44,799 nucleotides of DNA, taken from Clostridiales bacterium. Lineage in GTDB: Bacteria > Bacillota > Clostridia > Oscillospirales > CAG-272. The notes below the pieces were generated by a model. The model did not search any database. It was not told the origin of the DNA and was given only the letters and a program-made list of their open reading frames with translations. Positions 8,506 to 17,700 of this stretch are shown piece by piece. The DNA is taken from positions 1 to 44,799 of the forward strand of contig JAAZAV010000051.1 in assembly GCA_012514145.1 (NCBI GenBank). The letters are read 5' to 3'. Both the position numbers and the translations under genes were made by a program. Within the stretch, counting starts at the first letter, position 1; every line of letters begins with the position of its first letter.

Positions 8506-10734
8506 ATGGACATGAACGAAGTATATGAGCTGTCGCGGCGCAAGACGGTTGAAACATCCGGCGCAAGCGAGAGTACTCCCTCATTTGCACAGTATTTTTC
8601 CTGGATAAGCTCGACAAACGAGGGTTCCACCGAGGAACAGACTCTCGCAAACCTGGGCTATTTCAAGTGGCTCAAGGAGACCTACGGGGCTCAGATTGAC
8701 ATATACGCCTGGGACGCGGGCAATCTGGACGGCGCCTCGGGCACCTATGAGTTTCCCGACGGCGAGAAGCTCTCGGCTCAGTATCCCCGGGGCTACGGAC
8801 CTATTGCCGAAGCCGCCGCCGAATTGGGCTGCCGTCTGGGCGTATGGTGCGGCGCCGACGGCTTCGGCGACACTCCCGAGGAGGAGAAGGCGCGCTACGA
8901 CCTTATGGTAAGCCTCTGTCGGGATTACCGCTTCGGGCTGTTTAAGATAGACACTGTCTGCGGTCAGCTCCGTCCCGAGAAGCGGGCTGTGTTCATGAAG
9001 ATGATAAACGAATGCCGCAAATACAGCCCAAACCTTATTCTGCTCAACCACCGCAATCAGTTGGGCGAGGCTGCCATCGCCGCCACCACCTTCCTGTGGA
9101 ACGGTCAGGAGACATATATTGACGTGCTCATGAGCAACACCATGACCGCTCCCCACCACCGCGCCGGCTCCATGGCGCGGGGACTGGTGCCCGAACTGCT
9201 GCGGCTAACCGAGGATCACGGCGTCTGTCTCTCATCCTGTCTTGACAACTTCACCGATGAGCTTGTCCTTCATGCCTTCGGACGCTCGCTGATACTATCC
9301 CCCGAAGTCTACGGCAACCCCTGGCTGCTGCGCGATGACGAGCACCGGCTGCTTGCCCGCATATACACCCTTCACGCCGAGTATAACGATATCCTTGTCA
9401 ACGGCATGCTGCTGCCCGAGGAGAAATACGGCGACTGCGCCGTGTCCCGGGGCGACGGGAGGCACCGGTTCATCACCCTGCGCCGGCTTGACTGGGAGAG
9501 CTTCACCGTTCCGATAAAACTTGACGGCGAAATCGGGCTTGAGAGCTGCAAAAAGGTTGCCGTCGCAGCCCGTTTCCCGGAGGAGAAATTCCTCGGTTGC
9601 TTTGAATACGGCGACATTGTGGACATTGAGGTTCTGCCCTTCCGTTCGGCGCTCATCGAGGTGTGCGATGCAGAGCTCTTCGACAGAGACGCTTTCGAGC
9701 GGGGCAAGGTGTTCGACTGCGCCGAGGCTCCCCCTGTGAAACTGACCTCGGCTGTGCCTGTCGGTCTGCCTGCCGACGCCGAAGCGCTTTACGAAGCCAC
9801 CGCCTTTGCCGCCGACTGCGATTCACTTGAGGCGCAGTCCCGCCGCCGCGCCGGAGAGACCTCCATACCCGCGGTCAAGGCTGCCCGCGACGCCTTCTTC
9901 AATCAGAAGACCTACCGCTACAGGGGCTGCGAGAACGCCGCCATGTTCGACGGGCGTGAGGACACCTGGTACGATGCCGTGTCCCGCCACTATCAGGACA
10001 GGACCACCCGCATCGGAGGCGGCTGTCTCAGACTGGATATCGGCGGAATTGTTGACGCAGCGGCTCTGGAAATCACCTTCTTTGAGCCGAATGAGCCGAT
10101 ACGCGAAATGCCGCCCCAGTTTGTGACGGCGGTCGGCGAGTATTCGACCGACCGGGTAAACTGGAAGCCTTCGCCGCTTACCGGCGTTTACGACATAAAG
10201 CCGATAACCGCCCCCGCCGTCAAGTCGAGGGTGCACAACATCGTCGATGTTCCGGGCATGCTGCGCAAAGCGGTATACAAGGTGGGCAGTCTCGCATATT
10301 TCCGAATAGCCGAACCGCTTGACCGCATATATTCAATAAAACTCTTTGACGAAAAGGGAAATGAGATTCCACTGCCCGCGCCCCGTGCCAACAACCTGCT
10401 GGCGCACTTCGGCCGCACCGGTCTGGCTTATGCCATGACCGCCGATATCCCCGCCGGACTTAAGGAGGGGGATGTCATCGCCGCCGCAGTCGAAGGTGAG
10501 CACGGTCCTGAAGGCGCGTACGCCGCCATAAAATCCTGCGGGCGCTATATCGGTGCCTTCGACCGGGCGGCATCCTACCCCTGCAATCAGTGGGAGCACC
10601 GGGTGGAGCCGGTGAATACCGGTTACACCTACTACTTCAAGGTGGACGCCGATCTTGCAAGGGAGGGCGGACAGATATTCCTGCTCTCGAAGGGCACGGG
10701 GTTAAACTGCGACATATATCTCCTTGCGAAATAA
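8506..10734 (+). CDS. GH36/GH27-like (clan GH-D) glycoside hydrolase with a discoidin-like region
   Basis: A 742-residue protein without a signal peptide, so probably cytoplasmic. The first 300 residues look like an alpha-galactosidase-type barrel: QIDIYAWDAGNLDG (substrate pocket strand), LGVWCGADG, and FGLFKIDTVCG with Asp149 in the position of the clan GH-D nucleophile. The acid/base residue is not clear; the segment SSCLDNFTDEL (Asp247) is one candidate. Residues about 480-640 contain MFDGREDTWYD and GGCLRLDIGGIVDAAALEI, resembling an F5/8 type C (discoidin) sugar-binding fold. It is the first gene of a GH-MATE-GH set with the 12257 gene. The family is assigned by motif resemblance only, and the substrate is unknown. 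Confidence 0.6.
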   Translation: MDMNEVYELSRRKTVETSGASESTPSFAQYFSWISSTNEGSTEEQTLANLGYFKWLKETYGAQIDIYAWDAGNLDGASGTYEFPDGEKLSAQYPRGYGPIAEAAAELGCRLGVWCGADGFGDTPEEEKARYDLMVSLCRDYRFGLFKIDTVCGQLRPEKRAVFMKMINECRKYSPNLILLNHRNQLGEAAIAATTFLWNGQETYIDVLMSNTMTAPHHRAGSMARGLVPELLRLTEDHGVCLSSCLDNFTDELVLHAFGRSLILSPEVYGNPWLLRDDEHRLLARIYTLHAEYNDILVNGMLLPEEKYGDCAVSRGDGRHRFITLRRLDWESFTVPIKLDGEIGLESCKKVAVAARFPEEKFLGCFEYGDIVDIEVLPFRSALIEVCDAELFDRDAFERGKVFDCAEAPPVKLTSAVPVGLPADAEALYEATAFAADCDSLEAQSRRRAGETSIPAVKAARDAFFNQKTYRYRGCENAAMFDGREDTWYDAVSRHYQDRTTRIGGGCLRLDIGGIVDAAALEITFFEPNEPIREMPPQFVTAVGEYSTDRVNWKPSPLTGVYDIKPITAPAVKSRVHNIVDVPGMLRKAVYKVGSLAYFRIAEPLDRIYSIKLFDEKGNEIPLPAPRANNLLAHFGRTGLAYAMTADIPAGLKEGDVIAAAVEGEHGPEGAYAAIKSCGRYIGAFDRAASYPCNQWEHRVEPVNTGYTYYFKVDADLAREGGQIFLLSKGTGLNCDIYLLAK

Positions 10735-10755
10735 AAACACTCAAAACGGTACTGA

Positions 10756-12165
10756 ATGAAAACATCAACCCAAAGCGAAAACATTCTTGAAGTCGAACAT
10801 AAATCCAAGCGCGCACCCTCCTCGTCGGGTGCACCGCTCGATCTGACCGACGGCGTTATCTGGAAGACGCTTGCAGCCTTCACTCTGCCGATACTCTGCA
10901 GCAGTCTGTTTCAGCAGCTCTACAATACCGTCGGTGCGGCTGTGCTGGGAATGCACTGCGGCTCACAGGAGTTGGCGGCAGTGGGTTCCACCGGCTCGCT
11001 GATAAACCTGACAATCGGACTGTTTATGGGCATATCCAGCGGAGCCAGCGTCTGCGTTGCCCGTCTCTGGGGTGCCCGGGACGAAAATGTCTCCCGCGCG
11101 GTGCACACCGCTTTTGTTCTCAGCATTATTTGCGGCGTACTGCTTACGGGTCTGGGCATAGTTGTATGCCGCCCTCTGCTGGTGATTATGAAGTTCCCGT
11201 CCGAGCTCATAGACATGTCGGCAGAATATCTTATAATCTACTTCACGGGTATGGTGCCCTCAATGGTCTACAATATCGGCGCGGGCATTCTCAGGGCTGT
11301 CGGCGACTCGCGGCGGCCGCTGATCCATCTTGTAATAAGCGGTGTAATCAATGTCATAGTCACCATAATTCTCGTAGTCGGCTTTGATATGGGTGTCGCC
11401 GGCGCGGCATGGGCTACGGTGGTCTCACTTGTGGCTGCTGCCGTCCTCACTGTCGGAAGGCTTTTTCGGACCCGTCTCGGCTACCGGCTTACACTTAAAG
11501 GACTTTGTCTTGACGGCGGGATTGTCAGGGAAATAATAAGAATAGGCATACCCACCGGGGTTCAGTCCATGCTCTATGCCATTACGAACATGATGATTCA
11601 GACCGGAATCAACGTGTTCGGCGCGGACGCAATGGCAGGCACTGCCGCCTATTACAAGCTGGACGGGCTGCAGTATCTGCCGATAAACTCCATTTCCATA
11701 GCTATAATGACCTTCACCGCTCAAAATATGGGGGCAAATAAGCCGGAGCGTGTCCGACAGGGCATCCGCAGCGCACTGATAATGGGATTCGGCTGTTCGC
11801 TATTCACGGCAATACTTTGGGTAATATTCGGACGCCCTCTGCTTATGATGCTCACCGGCGGCAATGAAACTGCCGTTCACTACGGCTACATGATGCTGCT
11901 CTGCATGGCGCCCCTTGAATGGACCTTCGTGCCCACCGAGGTTTTGGGCGGCGTCATACGCGGAGCCGGCGCGGTGCTGATGTCAACCCTGCTGACCGCC
12001 CTTTTCATCTGCGTGATACGCATAACCATACTGTCGGCGATAATGCCGCTGATAAACAACATACTGGTTGTATTTCTCACCTATCCGATTTCATGGTCAA
12101 TCTGCTCGGTGGCCTTCATTGTCTATTATAAAAAGGGTCACTGGATGTACCGCAGGCACCGTTAA
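10756..12165 (+). CDS. MATE family efflux transporter
   Basis: This 469-residue protein has about twelve hydrophobic segments and the MATE signature layout. The first helix region reads TLPILCSSLFQQLYNTVGAAVLG, split here as LPILCSSLFQQLYN then TVGAAVLG. It is followed by GSTGSLINLTIGLFMGIS and then AAYYKLDGLQYLPINSISIA in the second half. MATE proteins export organic cations, drugs or metabolites using Na+ or H+ gradients in the cytoplasmic membrane. A charged 40-residue N-terminal tail precedes the first helix. It starts 21 bases after a glycoside hydrolase gene and precedes a second one, so it is probably in the same transcript and may export a product of that pathway. Substrate unknown. 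Confidence 0.92.
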   Translation: MKTSTQSENILEVEHKSKRAPSSSGAPLDLTDGVIWKTLAAFTLPILCSSLFQQLYNTVGAAVLGMHCGSQELAAVGSTGSLINLTIGLFMGISSGASVCVARLWGARDENVSRAVHTAFVLSIICGVLLTGLGIVVCRPLLVIMKFPSELIDMSAEYLIIYFTGMVPSMVYNIGAGILRAVGDSRRPLIHLVISGVINVIVTIILVVGFDMGVAGAAWATVVSLVAAAVLTVGRLFRTRLGYRLTLKGLCLDGGIVREIIRIGIPTGVQSMLYAITNMMIQTGINVFGADAMAGTAAYYKLDGLQYLPINSISIAIMTFTAQNMGANKPERVRQGIRSALIMGFGCSLFTAILWVIFGRPLLMMLTGGNETAVHYGYMMLLCMAPLEWTFVPTEVLGGVIRGAGAVLMSTLLTALFICVIRITILSAIMPLINNILVVFLTYPISWSICSVAFIVYYKKGHWMYRRHR

Positions 12166-12190
12166 ACCGTTAAATCGTTAAACCGTTAAA
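12159..12190 (+). repeat. Four-copy 8-bp tandem repeat across the MATE stop codon
   Basis: Four consecutive units, three CCGTTAAA and one TCGTTAAA (third), begin in the last codons of the MATE gene and include its TAA stop. Copy-number change by slippage would alter the last residues or only the spacer. Confidence 0.85.
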
Positions 12191-12256
12191 TACATATCAT
12201 CCCGTGAAATCCAAGTCCGATGCAATTCGGATTGCACAATAAGGAGACTGATAACA

Positions 12257-14002
12257 ATGAAAGGACTTGTCTGTTCCCTTGCCGGGGATGTATATTCTAT
12301 CTCCGCGGCAGGCTATATGCTGGAGCTTGACACGGCAAAAGCCGCCGCCCGTGTGATTTTGGACGGCACGGCGGCGGCGACCCTTGACCTGCGCTCGGCT
12401 GTCTGCCAGCTCGACGGCGAGAATAAGGAGATAATCGACCGGGAACCCGACATACCGGTGTTTGCCGGCTGCTCGGACAGCGAATCGGGGCTTGTCTTTA
12501 CCTTTGAGGGCAGAAGCTCTCTCTGGTTAAAGACCTACCGGCTGGTCTGCACCCCCCTGCGTTTTAATTATTATGTAACCGTTAAGGGCAAGGGGCGTGT
12601 TGATTCGGTAAACTACTTCTCTGGCGACCCGGGCGGCGACAAACCGGGCAGCGGCTATGAGTTTGCCGAAGGTTTCAATCCCTGCGTATCCTGGTACAAC
12701 ACCGAGGACTACTACTTCCGCTCGTCGGTGAGCTGTCACCGCTGGTCGGTGCTCACCGTGCCGCCCATGTTCTGTTACTCCTTCCGCTGCGAGGGACTGG
12801 GACAGCGGCTGACCCTTGGGCTTGCCGCCGAACGGGGAGAGCACAACTTTCAGAGCTTCGACTACCGCGCCTTTATAAAGGGCTGGCACACCGGATTCTG
12901 CCTTGCAACCGACCAGCACGGTCACACTTCGGTTGACGGCGAGTGGACGGCTCCCCATATCATCGGCTTCGGGGCGGAGGACGAGTTCGACTCGATGCGC
13001 AAGTATTGCGATTACTACTTCGCCTCGGGCATCGCCGACCCGTCGGTTAATCTGACCGCTCCGACTCCCCGCTTCTGGCACGGTCCCATGCTCTGCGGCT
13101 GGATCGAACAGATCATGCAGGGCGCAAAGGCGGGAAAGTCTCCCCCCGAGCTTGCCCGTCAGGATTTTTACGAAGGACTTGTGGAGAAAGCGCATGGCTT
13201 CGGTCTCGAGCCGCGGGTGCTTATAATCGACGACAAGTGGCAGTCGGAGTATGCCACCGACCATCCCGATCCCGCCAAATGGGATGACCTTCGGGGCTTT
13301 ATCGACCGCCGGCACGCCGAAAACTGCGCAGTGCTGCTCTGGTTCAAGCTCTGGGATCCCGAGGGCTGGCCGGAGGAGCTCTGCATAGTCTCGGACAAGG
13401 GAGAGCGGCGTATCGACCCGTCACAGCCGGCGTTTATTGCCGAGCTTGACAGGATACTGCACCGCCTGCTTTCCGACGAGCCGGGCCGCATGAACTGCGA
13501 CGGCTTCAAACTCGACTTCGCCTTCTGGAATCCCATCGGACGGGGCTTTAAGACATATTCGGGACGCTACGGTGTCGAACTGATGTACGATATGATGAAG
13601 CACATTTACGACAAGGCAAAGGAGATAAAACCTTACGCTCTCATCAACTGCTCGCCCTGCCACCCCTACTTCGCCTCGATATGCGACCAGGCGCGGCTCC
13701 ACGACTACAATTACAACAACCGCTCAAACCTTGAGGATCTTAAAATGCGGGCAAAGCTCTTCGCAATCGCCAATCCCGGCACACTGATCGACACCGACAA
13801 CGCCGGCTTCAATACCCGCCGGGACAGCATGCGCTGGCTGCTCAATCAGCCTCTGACCGGCGTGCCCGACCTCTACTCGCTGACCCCCTCCGAGAGCATG
13901 CCCGACATGACCGACGACGATTTTTACGCCATTGCCCGGGTATGGCGCGAATATTCGGCAAAAATCGACGCGCTTTACGGCGGCGGCAAATCTTTCAAAT
14001 GA
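12257..14002 (+). CDS. GH36/GH31-like glycoside hydrolase
   Basis: A 581-residue protein without signal peptide. An N-terminal beta-rich region (residues 1-240) precedes a TIM-barrel half with features of alpha-galactosidase-like enzymes: VLIIDDKWQ, CAVLLWFKLWDPEGW, and CDGFKLDFAFWNP, where Asp420 fits the nucleophile position. A later IDTDNAGFNTRRDSMRW stretch (Asp512, Asp514) could provide the acid/base. It lies after the MATE gene with a GGAG site before the ATG. Its stop overlaps the VanZ-like start (ATGA). Together with the 8506 gene it suggests processing of alpha-linked galactosides or similar sugars, but I infer this only from fold-level motifs. Confidence 0.6.
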   Translation: MKGLVCSLAGDVYSISAAGYMLELDTAKAAARVILDGTAAATLDLRSAVCQLDGENKEIIDREPDIPVFAGCSDSESGLVFTFEGRSSLWLKTYRLVCTPLRFNYYVTVKGKGRVDSVNYFSGDPGGDKPGSGYEFAEGFNPCVSWYNTEDYYFRSSVSCHRWSVLTVPPMFCYSFRCEGLGQRLTLGLAAERGEHNFQSFDYRAFIKGWHTGFCLATDQHGHTSVDGEWTAPHIIGFGAEDEFDSMRKYCDYYFASGIADPSVNLTAPTPRFWHGPMLCGWIEQIMQGAKAGKSPPELARQDFYEGLVEKAHGFGLEPRVLIIDDKWQSEYATDHPDPAKWDDLRGFIDRRHAENCAVLLWFKLWDPEGWPEELCIVSDKGERRIDPSQPAFIAELDRILHRLLSDEPGRMNCDGFKLDFAFWNPIGRGFKTYSGRYGVELMYDMMKHIYDKAKEIKPYALINCSPCHPYFASICDQARLHDYNYNNRSNLEDLKMRAKLFAIANPGTLIDTDNAGFNTRRDSMRWLLNQPLTGVPDLYSLTPSESMPDMTDDDFYAIARVWREYSAKIDALYGGGKSFK

Positions 14003-14505
14003 AGCTCAGATTGATACTTCGCATTATATTCTATACCCTGGCGGCGGCTGTGGCGGCGATGATTTTTTACCTGACCGCCCAGACCGCCGTTGAATCGGCG
14101 GGAACCAGCCATTCATTCATAGAGCGGGCGGTTCGGGTATTCTTCAGCCGATTCAAGCTGCTGGGCGAAGCCGAGCAATATGAGCTGGTGGAGTCGCTGC
14201 AGTACCTTTTCCGCAAGGGCGCACATTTCGCGATATACTTTGCGCTGGCGTTCTTTCTCACCTGCGCAAACGAGACCTTCGGCATAGGGCATCTGCGTTC
14301 GGCATTATATGCCCTGCCCGCCGCGGTGCTGTACGCGGTGAGCGACGAGGTGCATCAGTACTTCGTTCCCGGCCGCTCCTGTCAGCTGTCGGATATACTG
14401 CTTGACAGCTTCGGGGCGCTTATGGGCACGGGCGCCGCCTGTCTCTGCACGGCTCTTGTGCTGCACATCGCGAAAAAACGCACCGGACAGGGAAAAATGT
14501 CGTAA
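13999..14505 (+). CDS. VanZ-like membrane protein
   Basis: A 168-residue protein with four hydrophobic segments. The VanZ signature is clear: FRKGAHFAIYFALAFFL after the first helix, then AVSDEVHQYFVPGRSCQLSDILLDS split as SDEVHQYFVPGRS and QLSDILLDSFGALMG. VanZ-like proteins are common in Clostridia; the namesake gives low-level teicoplanin resistance but most members have no known role. I chose the ATG that overlaps the upstream stop by four bases (ATGA), consistent with translational coupling, instead of a GTG-type start inside the hydrolase gene. Nothing here suggests a van operon. Confidence 0.88.
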   Translation: MKLRLILRIIFYTLAAAVAAMIFYLTAQTAVESAGTSHSFIERAVRVFFSRFKLLGEAEQYELVESLQYLFRKGAHFAIYFALAFFLTCANETFGIGHLRSALYALPAAVLYAVSDEVHQYFVPGRSCQLSDILLDSFGALMGTGAACLCTALVLHIAKKRTGQGKMS

Positions 14506-14679
14506 TATTTACAAATTGCGGCAAAATCGGGAACAAAATATCTTTAAGTTTCGTCATAGAATCGGGTCGGGTGACGCCCCGTGCCCCGCACCGCCCCCGG
14601 AAAGCATCAAATTTAACTGTTTTTATTGAAAATTCGGAAAAATTTTTAAATTAGTAGTGCATTTTCCGGAGATATGGTG

Positions 14680-14685
14680 TATAAT
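14680..14685 (+). promoter_or_regulatory. Possible -10 box for the SLH protein gene
   Basis: A perfect TATAAT lies 33 bases before the start codon in an AT-rich stretch. No convincing -35 box stands 16-18 bases upstream. The remaining 170 bases back to the VanZ-like gene show no terminator or ORF that I can support. Confidence 0.35.
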
Positions 14686-14718
14686 GAGTTATAACCTTTA
14701 AAATGGAGGATTATTCAC

Positions 14719-17700
14719 ATGAAACGCACGTTTATCAGAGCGCTGGCAATGGCGCTTGCGGTAATCATGTCGCTGACCGGAATCGCTTTCACGATCAGCG
14801 CCGCAAGTTTCAGCGATACAGGCTCTCATTGGTCAAACCAGTATGTTGATTACATGGCGAAGAAGGCCATCATCGCCGGTTACGGCGACGGCACCTTCAA
14901 ACCCGACAATAAGGTCTCACGCGCCGAATTCATTAAAATGCTCGTTGAGACCTTCGGACTCACCGCGGTGGGACCGTTTGTCTACAACGATGTAAAGGAG
15001 ACCGACTGGTTCTACCCCTACATCGGGAAGGCAGCCGCTCAGGGCTTCCTTATACCGGGCAGCAACTACCTTGACCCCAACGGTCAGCTGACAAGAGCCG
15101 AAGCCGCCGCCTTGCTGGTGCGCTATCTGGATCTCCCGGCAGACATGACCGTCGCAACCAACTATTATCCCGACTACAACACCATAAGCTCGATTTACCG
15201 CACCTATGTTCTGCAGGCGACCGCTGCCGGTCTCTTCAAGGGTTATGAGGACGGCGCTTTCCGCCCCAACAACACCCTTACCAGAGCCGAGGCGATGACA
15301 ATTCTCTACCGCGCCGCCGGCTCCATCTACAATGAGAGCGCCCGCGGTATCGATGAAGGCGCCAACACCGAGAACGCCGTTGTCACCAAGGCGGGCGTTA
15401 ACGTATCCGACGCCAATCTCCGGGGCAATGTAATCATATCCGAGGGCGCGGAGTCGGGAACCGTCATGTTCTCCAACTCGAATATCAACGGCACCCTCTT
15501 TGTCCGCGGCAAGGTCAAGGTCAACCTCACAAACACCAAGGTCAATAAGCTTGTGGTTGACTCCGACGCCGGTTATTCGGTAAACGTTATACTTGCGGGC
15601 AATACCAATGTGGATCTTGCCGAGCTCCGGTCGCGGGCAGGTGTTACCATCAATACCGGTACCACCGTCGGCGCGCTCAATGTTGCTCCCAACGCCAGGT
15701 CCTCTAATGTCACCGGCAGCGGCACGCTGAGATCGGCGACCATCCGCGCCACCGGCTTCACCTCCACACAGATCCCCTCTTCTTACGATATCTCAGAGGG
15801 CATAACCGCAACATTTGCCGGCTCCTCCTTTAAGGGCAGCAGCACCGGCACCAACGGCTTTATCACTTCACCCTATGTTAAACAGCAGGACGGCAGCGAG
15901 TACATATATTTCACTCCCGCCGGCTCCGGCTCGATCCGCTACTACTATTCCAACTCTGCCGTGGTACCTTCCTCCACATCCTTTTCATCCGGCTTTAACG
16001 CCGCCGCAGAGTTCATAAAGGGCACTGCCGCCGCCACCGCAGGCACCGGCAACTCGGCTAAGACCAACACGCTGGATAAGATAGAAGGCTACGGATTTGT
16101 AGTAGTCATGCTCACCGCCGGCGGAATCGATTATGCCCCTGTCGTTATCAATCGCTCGGCTTCCGCGGCAGCGGCTGCGGCTGCGGGCTTCTCCGAAATA
16201 CCCGTTGTCTCCCAGGTAAGCGGCTCCGACCGTCTGACCTACAAGGCTGTGGCAAACGGCACCGTAAAGTATTACTACACCAATGATGCCAACGCCCCCG
16301 CCGCCGCCAACTACGATACCTACTTTGCAGGCGCCGCGGCAAACGGCACGCTTACGGCATCCGCCGGAACCAACCAGTCCGCCGCAATGGCATCTGAGAC
16401 CACCGGCGCTTCATATGAGTATGTAGTGCTTATGCTCACCGCAGCCGACGGCACCAAGTATACCCCCATGGCAGTCAGCCGCACCGGCGACGCTACCGCC
16501 TCCGGCTTCTCGAGCAAGCCCATCGTCGTTTCGAGCGGGGAGTATGAGTTCCTCAACTTCTCCACCAACAACTCGGGCAACTTCCAGTATTATTATGCCA
16601 ACACTTCGGGCGTTCCGAGCAACGCGGCTTTCGCCGAACAGTGGAACGGCGCCCCCTATAAGGGACGCATCAACTGCGCCGCCTCCTCCAACATGCAGAG
16701 CGCTCAGCTCCAGAAACTCACCGATATAGCCTCCTACGGCTTCATCGTGCTGATGTTCAATGACAACAGCGGCAAGAGCTTCACCCCCTATGTTGTGGCT
16801 CGCGCGGGTCAGTCGGCTGCCGCCTCCGGATTCAGCGGCAATCCCAGTGTCAGCTCGGACGGCACTAACGACATCCTATCGGTGGCGACCACCACTAACG
16901 GTCAGGTTGCCTACTACTACACCACCAACGCGACCGCCCCCACCACGACAGCCTTCAGAACCAATTTCAGCAGTTCCCAGGTATCCGGCACGGTTGATCT
17001 GCAGACGGTAACCTCCAACAGCAAAACAACCGCCTTCAGCCAGGATGTGCTGTCCTACGGCTATGTGGCTCTGATGTTCACCGACAACAAGGGCAACGCC
17101 TACACGCCTATCGTTGTAGCGCGCGGCACCGGCAGCAATGTAGCCGGCACCGGCTTCAATTCACTGCCTACTCTCTCCCAGTACAACAACAACGATTACC
17201 TCACCTACTCCACTTCGATCACCGGTCAGGTGAAGTATTACTACGCCAACAGCGCTATACTGCCCACAATAACCACATTTGACAGCTTCTACACCCAGGC
17301 TTCCTACTTCGGCGCCTTCGCGGTCAGCGCAGGCAGCGCCGCCGCGAACGCGATTCTTAAGCCTGTCGCAAATGTGTCGACTTTCAGCCACATCGTAATG
17401 ATGGCGACTGACAACCAGGGCAACAAGTCCACTCCCCTCGTAATAAGCCGCAGTGCCGGCACCGGCGCGGCTACCGCCACCGGCTTCAACACGGTGCCCA
17501 CCGTCGGTCAGAGCGGCAGCTTCGATGTTCTCAACTACTCCGCTTCGATAACCGGTACCTGCTACTACTATTACACCAACAACCCGGTGGTTCCCACCAC
17601 CTACGACACCTTCAGCACCGGTCTCAACGCCGCTCCGTTCAAGGGTCAGTTCAACACCATTGCGGGCAACTCTATCCTCAACGATAAGACCAACACCCTG

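Noticed and set aside
13999..14505. Glycopeptide resistance locus
   Set aside because: VanZ-like proteins are common in Clostridia, and no vanHAX or regulator genes are here; the ddl in the window is an ordinary D-Ala-D-Ala ligase.
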